From contig NZ_FUZI01000001.1 in the NCBI RefSeq assembly GCF_900166965.1, forward strand, positions 1,178,001 through 1,242,000: a DNA stretch of 64,000 nt, given 5' to 3'. The translations under genes were made by a program, and so were the position numbers. Source of the DNA: Photobacterium piscicola. Lineage in GTDB: Bacteria; Pseudomonadota; Gammaproteobacteria; Enterobacterales; Vibrionaceae. Under the pieces are notes generated by a model. The model did not search any database and was not told the origin of the DNA. It was given only the letters and a program-made list of their open reading frames with translations. This document shows positions 55,955 through 64,000 of this stretch, in pieces (position 1 is the first letter of the stretch; each line of letters begins with the position of its first letter).

Positions 55955-56851
55955 CTATATATGATTTTCTTGTCGTGCAAACCAATGAGCTGCACCTAAC
56001 AAACCTGCATCACCACCTGCCTGAGCGGGAATGATATGAGGTCGATAAAGTTCTGGTTTTTCATTTAGATATTGTTGAATATATTCACAATAATGAGGTG
56101 CAAGACCCACACTGCCGCCAATAACCACCGCATCGAGATCTAAGCTAATTGTGAGGTTGGCAATTAATTCTGCGACTGCAGCGGCTGAAGAATGAATAAT
56201 ACTTATTGCATCTTCATTACCGTCAAGTGCCAGTTGATAGACCTGTTGCCCATTACATGGACGCTTAAATAAGGCACTACCAAGTTCACCTATCGCGGTA
56301 CCTGAGGCCACTTTTTCTATACAGCCTTGACGACCACAACCACACACAGGGCCATTAGCATCAACAACCGTATGTCCAATATGACCACTAATACCCCGAG
56401 CACCCGTTTGTAATTGTTGATTCAACACTAATCCACCACCGATACCGGTAGAAATAGTAATAAACAACATGTTGTGAGTATTGTTATTAGGCGTTAGCGA
56501 AATAAATTCATACCATGCCGCGGCTTGGGCATCGTTCATTGCATATGTCGGTAATTTTGTAATACGCTGAATATCATCAACTAATTCAAATCGATTTAAA
56601 CCGCCTAAATTAGCGGGATTTAATGCCGTTAAAATCCCGTTATTAATGATTCCCGTAGAAGCAATAGCAACAAAATCAGCATTCGCGATAAACGGGGTTA
56701 ATAAAGAGACTAAGGCTGCTGAAAACACCGCGGGCTGTTGTGACTGAGGCGTAGCTATTTGATGACGATCTATAATCTGGTTAGTTGCACAATTCACTAG
56801 TGCCGCAGCTATTTTTGTGCCACCAATATCAACCGCTAAACAAACACTCAT
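55955..56851 (-). CDS. nanK: N-acetylmannosamine kinase
   Basis: This ROK-family kinase phosphorylates ManNAc to ManNAc-6-[15 protein letters not shown] is the phosphate-binding loop, [11 protein letters not shown] the ATP site and [18 protein letters not shown] the zinc site with the ROK signature. ATG 56851 overlaps the nanE stop by ATGA, showing translational coupling. The 298-residue length is usual. Confidence 0.94.
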   Translation of the reverse strand: MSVCLAVDIGGTKIAAALVNCATNQIIDRHQIATPQSQQPAVFSAALVSLLTPFIANADFVAIASTGIINNGILTALNPANLGGLNRFELVDDIQRITKLPTYAMNDAQAAAWYEFISLTPNNNTHNMLFITISTGIGGGLVLNQQLQTGARGISGHIGHTVVDANGPVCGCGRQGCIEKVASGTAIGELGSALFKRPCNGQQVYQLALDGNEDAISIIHSSAAAVAELIANLTISLDLDAVVIGGSVGLAPHYCEYIQQYLNEKPELYRPHIIPAQAGGDAGLLGAAHWFARQENHI

Positions 56852-57564
56852 GCAATATCCTTAACACGTAATTGATCTGCGGTTGCAGCAGTATTTACCG
56901 CTTGTTTAAACCATTCGCAGATATGTTCAATACGCGTAATTGCCGAGCCAACAGTGACGCAGTTCGCTCCCGCAGTCATTGCTTTAGCTGCTAATACTGG
57001 TGAGTTATAACGCCCTTCAGCCATCACAAAATAACCACGTTGGTGTAAAGCCATGACAAGCTCTAAGTCAGGTTCAGCAGGCACCTCACCTTCGGTATAA
57101 CCTGATAATGTTGAACCAATAATGTCGGCACCTAATTGATGGCACATATCCCCATCAGCCAACGTTGCACAATCAGCCATTGCTAAACATCCATGTTGAT
57201 GAATAGCATTAATTAAATTTTCAACTGTTTCTGGACGTTGGCGTTGCGTACCATCAATCGCAATAATGTCAGCACCAGCTGCAGCAAGATCAGCAACATC
57301 TTGTACAAAAGGTGTAATTCTTACTGCTGAGTTATTCAGATCTCGTTTAATAATACCAATAATAGGTACAGCCACATGTGGACGTGTTGCTTGTAAATTT
57401 GCAATACCTTCAATACGTAAACCCGCAGCACCACCTAAAACCGATGATTGCGCCATTGCCGATACAATCTGAGGCTGATCCATAGGGCTATCATCAACAG
57501 GCTGGCAAGAAGAGATAAAACCATTATTTATATGTGCAAGAAGTGTTTGTGAACGCTTAACCAT
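56848..57564 (-). CDS. nanE: N-acetylmannosamine-6-phosphate 2-epimerase
   Basis: NanE converts ManNAc-6-P to GlcNAc-6-P. The 238-residue TIM barrel has [17 protein letters not shown] with a catalytic Asp region, ADCATLADG, and MAEGRYNSP and [10 protein letters not shown] at the phosphate site. ATG 57564 after GGAG gives [15 protein letters not shown]; the frame is open to 57726 but that part crosses the operator and has no family match. It is the first gene of the nanE-K-siaT-Q-M operon. Confidence 0.93.
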   Translation of the reverse strand: MVKRSQTLLAHINNGFISSCQPVDDSPMDQPQIVSAMAQSSVLGGAAGLRIEGIANLQATRPHVAVPIIGIIKRDLNNSAVRITPFVQDVADLAAAGADIIAIDGTQRQRPETVENLINAIHQHGCLAMADCATLADGDMCHQLGADIIGSTLSGYTEGEVPAEPDLELVMALHQRGYFVMAEGRYNSPVLAAKAMTAGANCVTVGSAITRIEHICEWFKQAVNTAATADQLRVKDIA

Positions 57565-57594
57565 GATCGTTAGCTCCAAAAATATCAACGTTAT

Positions 57595-57607
57595 GAAGTT
57601 TGACTCC
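57595..57607 (-). promoter_or_regulatory. Candidate NanR operator upstream of nanE
   Basis: GAAGT-TTG-ACTCC matches the motif found before nanR and nanA. It is followed by an inverted ACTCCA...TGGAGT pair (57603-57629) that may be a second contact. Confidence 0.65.
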
Positions 57608-57692
57608 ATAATGTCGATATCATTGGAGTGACGCAATAATGAACTTTTTAAATAGAGATATATTGCACACTCTTTGCCTAAAATAACCTCAA

Positions 57693-57714
57693 AATCACGA
57701 TGTAAATCACAGTT
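57693..57714 (-). promoter_or_regulatory. Candidate CRP site upstream of the nanE operon
   Basis: On the operon strand, TGTGA-TTTACA-TCGTG keeps a perfect left arm and three of five in the right arm of the CRP consensus. CRP control of nan genes is known in E. coli; here it is weak motif evidence. Confidence 0.4.
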
Positions 57715-57778
57715 AAAAATAATCAATTCGTTGTGATTAATGTTTAATGAATAACCAGTAAGGCTACTTTACCCCCAT

Positions 57779-57810
57779 AAAAAAAGGCCACATTTGAATG
57801 TGACCTTAAT
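57779..57810 (-). terminator. Terminator of nanR
   Basis: AAGGCCACATT-TG-AATGTGACCTT is a near-perfect stem; the A-run on its left gives the U-tract on the minus strand. Confidence 0.85.
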
Positions 57811-57828
57811 AGTATTTCTGGTAAAGTT

Positions 57829-58698
57829 TTAATCTAGCGCTTGGGTTGTTTTATACTTCTGCTGCCGTGTATGTTGAGGATTGTCACGAACCAGCAATGT
57901 ATAAAGCATATCTAATACAAACAGTTGCGTTATTTTAGTACCAATAGAATCCCCTTGCAGTTGCCCCTGACGATTACCATTAATTAATACATAATCAGAC
58001 AATTCAGCCAACGGCGATAATGGATTATGCGTCAGCGCCACAGTAATTGCGCCACACTCTTTGGCCAATGCTAACGCTTTAATGGTTTCTTTTGACGTTC
58101 CGGAATGACTAATACCAATCGCAACATCATCACTGTTTAATAATGCAGCTTTCATATACATAAAATGATTATTGGTTAACGCATCGACATCAAATCCAAT
58201 CCGCATAAGTTTATTTTTCGCATCTTCTGCAGTAATGCCAGAGGACCCCACGCCAAAAAAATAAATCCGTTTTTGTTGCTGTAAAGCACGAGCCACCGCT
58301 TCTAATTCAGAAAAATCTAATAAATTTAATGTTTCACCTAAGACATTATTGATCGTCTGTTGTAACTTTCGACCGATATGTTCAGCATCATCATCTGCGG
58401 TTAATTCGGTATCAAGCATGTGCTTCTCAGTATCATGAGGTGTTGCAACCTCAATCGCTAACTTCATCTTAAGATCTTGAAAACCTTTAAAATGGAGTGC
58501 CCGACAAAAACGAATAATACTGGCTTCGCCAACGTTAGCTTGCTGAGCGAGTTCTGCAATTGAAAGTTCAGTCACAGGTTGAGGTTGTGCTAAAACATAA
58601 TCAGCGATTCGACGTGCCGATGGTGTCAAGCTATCACGTAGACTACCTAACGTATCTAAAATTTTACCCACTTGAATTGCATCTGTTACTGCATTCAT
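57829..58698 (-). CDS. nanR: RpiR-family sialic-acid regulator
   Basis: An RpiR helix-turn-helix (LAQQANVGEASIIRFCRALHFKGF, about 45-70) is followed by a SIS domain with FFGVGSSGITAEDAKNK and GISHSGTSKETIKAL, both intact sugar-phosphate loops. Its position between nanE and nanA makes it the NanR of vibrios, which senses ManNAc-6-P; this is unlike the GntR-type NanR of E. coli. A GAAGT-N3-ACTCC site precedes its own start, suggesting autoregulation. AAGGATAA precedes ATG 58698. Confidence 0.92.
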   Translation of the reverse strand: MNAVTDAIQVGKILDTLGSLRDSLTPSARRIADYVLAQPQPVTELSIAELAQQANVGEASIIRFCRALHFKGFQDLKMKLAIEVATPHDTEKHMLDTELTADDDAEHIGRKLQQTINNVLGETLNLLDFSELEAVARALQQQKRIYFFGVGSSGITAEDAKNKLMRIGFDVDALTNNHFMYMKAALLNSDDVAIGISHSGTSKETIKALALAKECGAITVALTHNPLSPLAELSDYVLINGNRQGQLQGDSIGTKITQLFVLDMLYTLLVRDNPQHTRQQKYKTTQALD

Positions 58699-58754
58699 AC
58701 GTTATCCTTGCCATTCTTCAGCTTAGGTGGCGATCTTTATCGTATTATCATTAT

Positions 58755-58767
58755 GAAGTTTTACTCC
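58755..58767 (-). promoter_or_regulatory. Candidate NanR operator upstream of nanR
   Basis: GAAGT-TTT-ACTCC lies about 57 bp before the nanR start. It shares eleven of thirteen bases with the nanA copy read on the same strand. Confidence 0.65.
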
Positions 58768-58951
58768 AAAATCAAATCCAATCATCATTTCGATCCAAAA
58801 TAACGACAAAAAGATATTTTATAAATTTAAAAAATCAATTAATAGCAATAGATCACAGTTTCTATTAAAAGCCCTAAAAGTCGTTTCTTTTTTATTGCCA
58901 ACCTAAATTCCACTTCGTATGATAATGCAACTCCAAAAGAATTACACTTTA

Positions 58952-58964
58952 GAAGTAAAACTTC
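58952..58964 (+). promoter_or_regulatory. Candidate NanR operator upstream of nanA
   Basis: GAAGT-AAA-ACTTC is a perfect inverted repeat 18 bp before the nanA start codon, where repressor binding would block transcription. A further ACTCC half-site lies at 58930-58934. Confidence 0.7.
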
Positions 58965-58982
58965 ACAACAAGGATCTGAGAC

Positions 58983-59876
58983 ATGGAAAAGCTAACAGGT
59001 TTAATTGCAGCCCCTCATACGCCATTTCTAGCTAACGGTGAAATTGACTATGTCGCCATTGATGCTATTGCTAAGCATCTTATTGATACCAATATTGTGG
59101 GTGCTTATGTATTAGGTACGACGGGCGAAGGTATTCATTGCTCTGTGGCAGAGCGTAAAGCAGTTGCAGAACGGTGGGTACAGGCAAGTGTAGGTCAACT
59201 AAAACTGATCATTCATACTGGCGCGTTAAGTATTGCCGATACACTAGAGTTAACTCGTCATGCCGATCAATTAGACATCTATGCAACTTCAGCTATCGGC
59301 CCATGTTTCTTTAAGCCTAATAACGTAACTGATTTAGTTAATTACTGTAAAGCTGTAGCAGAGGCTGCTCCATCGAAAGGATTCTACTACTATCATTCAG
59401 AAATGAGTGGCGTAACGGTTGATATGGAACAATTCTTAATTGCTGCTGATAAAGTGATTCCAAATCTATATGGGGTTAAATTTAACAGCACCAATTTATA
59501 TGAATACCAACGTTGTTTACGTGTTTGTGATAGTAAGTTTGATGTACCATGGGGTGTTGATGAGCATTTCCCTGGCGCATTAGCGGTGGGAGCAATTAGT
59601 GCTGTCGGCAGTACCTACAATTATGCTGCGCCTCTTTATCACGACATGATTGATGCTTTTGCTCAAGGCGATCATCAAACGGTGATCAATAAAATGGACA
59701 ATGTAATTGCACTTATTCGTGTCTTAGTTGAATACGGCGGTGTCGCGGCAGGTAAAACGGCAATGATGCTACATGATATTGATGCAGGTAACCCACGCCT
59801 ACCATTACGCACATTAACAACCGAACAAAAACAGGATGTTATATGTAAAATGCGCGATGCCATTTTAGTGGCTTAG
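58983..59876 (+). CDS. nanA: N-acetylneuraminate lyase
   Basis: NanA splits sialic acid to ManNAc and pyruvate. The 297-residue aldolase has GTTGEGIHCSVAERK (carboxylate-binding loop), FYYYHSEMSGV with the catalytic Tyr and YGVKFNSTNLYEYQ with the Schiff-base Lys (about 165). AAGGATC precedes ATG 58983. It is transcribed alone, divergently from nanR, and ends in a terminator. Confidence 0.97.
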   Translation: MEKLTGLIAAPHTPFLANGEIDYVAIDAIAKHLIDTNIVGAYVLGTTGEGIHCSVAERKAVAERWVQASVGQLKLIIHTGALSIADTLELTRHADQLDIYATSAIGPCFFKPNNVTDLVNYCKAVAEAAPSKGFYYYHSEMSGVTVDMEQFLIAADKVIPNLYGVKFNSTNLYEYQRCLRVCDSKFDVPWGVDEHFPGALAVGAISAVGSTYNYAAPLYHDMIDAFAQGDHQTVINKMDNVIALIRVLVEYGGVAAGKTAMMLHDIDAGNPRLPLRTLTTEQKQDVICKMRDAILVA

Positions 59877-59893
59877 TTATTTTTCTCCTATAA

Positions 59894-59922
59894 AGAAGCC
59901 AGCAAATAATTGCTGGCTTTTC
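59894..59922. terminator. Terminator of nanA
   Basis: AAGCCAGCA-AATAAT-TGCTGGCTT is a perfect 9-bp stem followed by TT. Confidence 0.85.
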
Positions 59923-59951
59923 ATCATTTACAGTGTGAATTAAGGCCAATA

Positions 59952-60629
59952 TTACAGTTCAGTATCAATTGGGGTTGAGCGATGGGTATATTCTATATAA
60001 AACAAAGTGACAGCAATAAAGGAGGTTAATGCCAATGCTGGAAATAATGAATATTGGGGAATTGTTTGCATTATAAACCCGCCATTCATTGCACCTGAAA
60101 TCAAAGAACCCCATAAACACAGGTATTGCATCAACCGTTTACGATCACCTTGCCCAACAATTGCCAGTGCCAATAGACGACCAATATTAACTAAATATCC
60201 AGTGGCATACGTAAGAGGAATTGATTTTTCTATCGTTAATCGTAATGCGATATTTTGCATCCCCATGCCATAACACAGAATAAAATTAATCGCTAAAAAA
60301 GGCAGATAAGACTCCATGATAATGGCAAATATCAGCACAACCGAAACGGAAGCCATCACCACACCTCGGTAAAATCGACGCCCAGATAAGGCAATTAATT
60401 CGCCAGACATGGAGCCGATAATAAAAATACCCAAGATTGCAATATAAATGGCTGCTTGAGGGCAATCATGATAACTCAGCATCATTCCCATATGAGTCGA
60501 ATTACCACTCATAAAAGAAGCAAACACGCCATCCTTTAGATGTAAAAAACCAACCGCATCAACAGTGCCAGCAATAAACAATAACAAATATGGCATTAAT
60601 GATAAAAAGAACCGCCTTTCATTTAACAT
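59952..60629 (-). CDS. DUF1275 (YoaK-like) membrane protein
   Basis: A 225-residue protein with about six transmembrane helices. GTVDAVGFLHLKDGVFASFMSGNSTHMG at residues 21-48 is the signature of the DUF1275/YoaK family. No function is established for the family. It is convergent with nanA and single in its unit. Confidence 0.85.
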   Translation of the reverse strand: MLNERRFFLSLMPYLLLFIAGTVDAVGFLHLKDGVFASFMSGNSTHMGMMLSYHDCPQAAIYIAILGIFIIGSMSGELIALSGRRFYRGVVMASVSVVLIFAIIMESYLPFLAINFILCYGMGMQNIALRLTIEKSIPLTYATGYLVNIGRLLALAIVGQGDRKRLMQYLCLWGSLISGAMNGGFIMQTIPQYSLFPALALTSFIAVTLFYIEYTHRSTPIDTEL

Positions 60630-61077
60630 TTACTCTGCATATCCGACTATATTTCCATATTATGACTATCAGTAAACCCTTAGCACTCTATTAATCAAAG
60701 AGGCTATTTACCCTTGCTAATCGCTATTGTAACCAAATATTTCAGCATAGCTAGCAACTTCAGTTTAGTGACGCAAATCACATAATAAAAATAAAAATCT
60801 AACCCAATATTATTGGATTTTGATACCAATGATCAGTAAAAAAGGCAGAAGGATGCTATTTTTTGCATTCAAAACAAGGAATTAAAAAACTTAATCGTTC
60901 GCATTATATTAATGCAATATTTTGACGTTATTTTATTTAATAAAGAAAAAAATAAGACAACAACAAGCAGAAAAAAGAGGTTAAGAGAGTAGCGACCAAG
61001 AGATCATCAATAAAAATAATAAAAGGTGCAATAACATTATGCTGATTTACTGTTATTACACCCTTTGATTTAACTAA
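60630..61077. other. Gene-free region before DUF1275 and after the FAD dehydrogenase
   Basis: AT-rich sequence with no convincing coding frame or RNA gene. It should contain the promoter of the DUF1275 gene. Confidence 0.5.
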
Positions 61078-62685
61078 TTATGCATTTAACATATCAAGCG
61101 CAATAGCTTCGGCAACTTTAATACCGTCGATGCCTGCAGATAAAATACCACCCGCATAACCTGCACCTTCACCACCAGGATATAAACCTTTAGTATTAAT
61201 GCTTTGGAAATCTTTTCCACGTTTAATTTGTACAGGAGAAGATGTACGCGTTTCAACACCGGTTAACATGCTATCAGCATGTGAAAAACCTTTGATCTTT
61301 TTATTGAACGCAGGCAATGCTTCACGAATCGCTTCGATAGCATAATCAGGCAAACTGCTGCTTAGATCAGTGAACTTAACATTTGGCTTGTAAGACGGTT
61401 CAACATCACCCATTTGGCTAACTGTTTTACCCGCTAAGAAATCACCCACACATTGTGCTGGCGCATCATAGCTACTGCCACCAAGAACATAAGCATTACG
61501 CTCTAGCTTACGCTGCAAAGCAATACCTTGCATTGGATCATTAGCAAAGTCTTCAGGTGAAATACCGACAACAATCGCACTGTTAGCATTACGCTCACTA
61601 CGTGAGTATTGGCTCATACCGTTGGTTACTACTGACTCAAGCTCAGAGGTTGCTGCAACCACAACGCCACCAGGACACATACAGAAACTATAAACTGAAC
61701 GGCCATTTTTACAGTGGTGAACCAATTTATAATCCGCAGCACCTAATAAAGGATGACCTGCATTTTTACCAAAACGTGCAGCATCAATAGTTTCTTGTTT
61801 ATGCTCAATACGGAAACCAACTGAAAATGATTGCGCTTCAAGGTGGACACCTTTGTCATGTAACATCTTGAAGGTATCACGCGCACTGTGGCCAATCGCT
61901 AATGCAACGTGCTTAGATGGAATTACTTCACCAGTTGATAAAGTAACGCCAGTAACTTGATTATCTTCAATATTTATTTCTTCAACGCGAGTTTCAAAAC
62001 GAATCTCACCGCCAAGTTCAATAATTTTACGACGCATCTTCTCAACCATTGTTACCAATTTGTAGGTACCAATATGTGGCTTACTTAGATAAATAATTTC
62101 AGCCGGTGCGCCCGCTGCAACAAATTCTTGCTTTACTTTAAGACCCAGAAAACGAGGATCTTTGACTTGACTGTATAATTTACCGTCAGAGAATGTACCT
62201 GCGCCACCTTCACCAAACTGTACATTTGATTCAGTGTTGAGTTCACGCGTACGCCAAAAACGGAAAGTATCTTTTGCACGTTCGTGTACTGATTTTCCGC
62301 GCTCTAGAATAATAGGCTTAAATCCCATCTGCGCCAAAATAAGTCCAGTAAATAAGCCACATGGCCCCATACCAATAACAATTGGGCGCTCGGTGATATT
62401 TTCAGGCGCTTGAGTCACATATTTATAGCTTGTATCTGGTGATGCTTTCACTTGGTGATCGTTAGCAAACGTCGTTAGTAATTGCTCTTCATCAACGTCT
62501 TTTAAAGTGATATCTACAGTGTAAATCAGATAAATATCATTTTTTTTACGGGCATCATAACCACGTTTAAAGACATGAATATCAACTAGTTGGTCTTTAT
62601 TTATCGATAACTTGTTGATGACAAAATCATGTAAAGCTACTTCACTATGATCTAACGGTAATTTAACTTCATTAATACGTATCAT
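61078..62685 (-). CDS. FAD-dependent dehydrogenase of the COG2509 type
   Basis: A 535-residue flavoprotein. After an N-terminal ~95-residue domain, PIVIGMGPCGLFTGLILAQMGFKPIILERG is the FAD-binding GxGxxG motif. NVQFGEGGAGTFSDGKL and CMCPGGVVVAATSE follow, and GLYPGGEGAGYAGGI is the C-terminal FAD motif. The family is widespread but its substrate is not known. A GTG at 62694 is in frame; ATG 62685 gives MIRINEVKLPL and is preferred. Confidence 0.88.
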   Translation of the reverse strand: MIRINEVKLPLDHSEVALHDFVINKLSINKDQLVDIHVFKRGYDARKKNDIYLIYTVDITLKDVDEEQLLTTFANDHQVKASPDTSYKYVTQAPENITERPIVIGMGPCGLFTGLILAQMGFKPIILERGKSVHERAKDTFRFWRTRELNTESNVQFGEGGAGTFSDGKLYSQVKDPRFLGLKVKQEFVAAGAPAEIIYLSKPHIGTYKLVTMVEKMRRKIIELGGEIRFETRVEEINIEDNQVTGVTLSTGEVIPSKHVALAIGHSARDTFKMLHDKGVHLEAQSFSVGFRIEHKQETIDAARFGKNAGHPLLGAADYKLVHHCKNGRSVYSFCMCPGGVVVAATSELESVVTNGMSQYSRSERNANSAIVVGISPEDFANDPMQGIALQRKLERNAYVLGGSSYDAPAQCVGDFLAGKTVSQMGDVEPSYKPNVKFTDLSSSLPDYAIEAIREALPAFNKKIKGFSHADSMLTGVETRTSSPVQIKRGKDFQSINTKGLYPGGEGAGYAGGILSAGIDGIKVAEAIALDMLNA

Positions 62686-62870
62686 TAAGTCCACTAACTC
62701 GATTGGGAATGCAATAAAAATATCTCGGAGAGAATAAACCTAGCCGCAGATGATGGTAGATTTATACCTTAGCCAAGTATTATCTCACAGACTTTAGTGT
62801 TTATCCCAATATTTGCATTATATTCGCCTCGAAAACATCACGATAAAAAAACAAAAAGATACCTAGAATC

Positions 62871-62920
62871 AAAAAAGGCTTATGCCATATGATATAAATA
62901 TCGGCATAAACCTTATTTTT
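62871..62920. terminator. Terminator after the CBM9-like gene
   Basis: AAGGCTTATGCC and GGCATAAACCTT form an imperfect 12-bp stem with a 15-base loop and A/T runs on both sides. Confidence 0.75.
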
Positions 62921-62947
62921 TAATAACCTATAATAAATTAATAGCTA

Positions 62948-63694
62948 TTATTTCACTAACTGACAATGACCAAATGTTTGCGGGTTGTGAAAGTTAGGTT
63001 TAGGTGTTTTGGGATCGATCCATGTCATCCAGCCCATATCCAACTTGCCATCGGCTTGTTGAGTGAACTCTGCCCGCATTAAAGCACACAATAATTGCGT
63101 TTGTTGTTTATCCTGCCATAGCGCTAAATCAGTCAATGTTTGCAGTGGTAATTTACCTTCCACAACATAACCGCTATCGGTTAAACTTGCTTTGGTTTCT
63201 AGACCTTTCCATGTCCAATTACTGTCTAACGATGCGCGTTTTTTATTGGTCATATCATAGCTTGCTTCTGCACTAAACACGCGCGCTTTAGGATCAATTT
63301 CCATGGTGTAATAACGGGATAAGTTAGCATCTTTCGCTAAGAAAATTTCAACCCGATCAGAATCTAAAATTGCTCGCTCAGGATCAGTCCCAATAGCGAC
63401 ATTTGCATCTGTAACTGTGTATTGAAAATAGAGTGAATCTGCATTCCACACCGCCTTAAATTCCGTTGCAGGTGCGGGTGTATCACGCCAAGGAAAGGTA
63501 AAATCAGTTAACGCTTGGGCTGATTTCCATTCATTATCATGAGCGATACCATCAATAACAGGGGCAACCTTGGTATAATTAATGTTATATACCGCAGCAA
63601 CAGGTTCAACTGTTGGAGTCACTGTTTCAGCAACCACATGGTAGCTTGTCATACTCGCAGTCACAGCAGCAGCTATGATGACTAACTTATTCAT
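62948..63694 (-). CDS. Secreted CBM9-like carbohydrate-binding protein
   Basis: A signal peptide (MNKLVIIAAAVTASMTSYHVVA) is followed by ~220 residues resembling the family-9 carbohydrate-binding module. IDGIAHDNEWKSAQALTDF is its usual opening, and DSDRVEIFLAKDANLSRYYTMEIDPKARVFSAEASYD a core part. It probably binds sugars in the periplasm or outside. It lies directly after a glycoside hydrolase gene on the same strand, supporting a carbohydrate role. Confidence 0.8.
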   Translation of the reverse strand: MNKLVIIAAAVTASMTSYHVVAETVTPTVEPVAAVYNINYTKVAPVIDGIAHDNEWKSAQALTDFTFPWRDTPAPATEFKAVWNADSLYFQYTVTDANVAIGTDPERAILDSDRVEIFLAKDANLSRYYTMEIDPKARVFSAEASYDMTNKKRASLDSNWTWKGLETKASLTDSGYVVEGKLPLQTLTDLALWQDKQQTQLLCALMRAEFTQQADGKLDMGWMTWIDPKTPKPNFHNPQTFGHCQLVK

Positions 63695-63741
63695 TACAAT
63701 ATCCTTATTTATCGTTTTTCAACTAATCCGCAATGAAGTAT

Positions 63742-63773
63742 AAAAAAGCCGACCTGACGAGCAAATCGGCTTG
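63742..63773 (-). terminator. Terminator between the glycoside hydrolase and CBM9-like genes
   Basis: AAGCCGA and TCGGCTT form a 7-bp stem with a 13-base loop; the A-run to its left gives the U-tract on the minus strand. Confidence 0.75.
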
Positions 63774-63818
63774 ACGTTACCTAGCTTTCACCAACTTACA
63801 TTGACGTTATTTTTTTAT

Positions 63819-64000
63819 TTATGACACTAAATCAGCAACAGCGGTGGCAGCTAATAAAAACGCCCCAGCACCGTAGTCAATATTATGTTCAAAGGCGACA
63901 TCACGTGGGTTAAACGCAGGTAATTGTACCCAACCCATCATGCCGTTATCGTGAATACAGGTTTGTAAGGCCGTCCATGAAGTCTCAACCACTGGCATGT
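63819..64000 (-). CDS. C-terminal end of a GH88/GH105-type glycoside hydrolase
   Basis: The last ~60 codons of a gene that starts beyond the window. GMMGWVQLPAFNPRDV and NIDYGAGAFLLAATAVADL match the closing helices of unsaturated glucuronyl/rhamnogalacturonyl hydrolases, which split products of polysaccharide lyases. The catalytic residues lie outside the window, so the family call is tentative. The CBM9-like gene follows it. Confidence 0.6.
   Translation of the reverse strand, partial: MPVVETSWTALQTCIHDNGMMGWVQLPAFNPRDVAFEHNIDYGAGAFLLAATAVADLVS

Noticed and set aside
57565..57726. Extended N-terminus of NanE
   Set aside because: The extra 54 codons run through the operator region and match no NanE; the GGAG-supported ATG at 57564 gives the family start.
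1..64000. CRISPR arrays, tRNA/rRNA genes, prophage or integron sites
   Set aside because: No spaced direct repeats, cloverleaf tails, attC-like sites or phage genes were seen by eye; a computed search would be needed to exclude weak cases.

Overview
The window looks like a chromosome segment from a luminous Photobacterium, most likely the P. phosphoreum group. It carries a lux operon of the Photobacterium type (luxC-D-A-B-E-G followed by rib genes, with no luxI/luxR), vibrio-like housekeeping genes, two CspA-type loci and a talB-tkt pair. The species call rests on remembered LuxA/LuxF sequences, not on a search. No rRNA, tRNA, CRISPR array or intact insertion sequence was seen.

Layout. 1-2.8 kb: the end of mltC, a tiny membrane protein, and the divergent murQ/murR pair (peptidoglycan recycling). 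3-6.9 kb: a very long AsmA-family protein. 7-10.4 kb: a nitrosative-stress unit, norR then hcp, with three GT-N7-AC NorR sites and a good sigma-54 promoter. 10.4-19.1 kb (minus strand): the lux-rib operon, luxC-D-A-B-(luxF relic)-E-G-ribB-ribA. luxF survives only as a frameshifted N-terminal stub, and ribE, ribH and lumP are absent. Upstream of luxC is a decayed proline/sodium symporter gene (putP-like).

20-34 kb: two cold-shock genes with matching long leaders and terminators, a Lon-family protease, a two-domain QueD-like protein, an outer-membrane protein, a C69 dipeptidase, several small proteins, deoD, a large InsA-like double zinc-ribbon protein and a periplasmic HAD phosphatase. 34-42.6 kb: talB-tkt, a gene-poor stretch with a possible small RNA, a protein that is about one quarter histidine, a stand-alone RibD deaminase domain, an M23 peptidase and an AstE/AspA-like hydrolase. 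42.6-48.9 kb: a periplasmic molybdenum hydroxylase operon (iorB-like, iorA-like, triheme cytochrome c) with its maturation genes xdhC and mocA. 49-52.5 kb: dps, an M14 peptidase, ogt and a HAD hydrolase. 52.7-59.9 kb: a complete sialic-acid catabolic cluster (nanM, nanQ, transporter, nanK, nanE, nanR, nanA) with shared GAAGT-N3-ACTYC operators. 60-64 kb: a DUF1275 membrane protein, a FAD dehydrogenase, a CBM9-like protein and the tail of a GH88/105-type glycoside hydrolase.

The most interesting points are the eroding lux-rib operon (luxF relic, missing ribE/ribH/lumP, adjacent putP relic), the self-contained NorR-Hcp circuit, the nan operator set, the possible small RNA near 37.8 kb and the unusual InsA-like and His-rich proteins.
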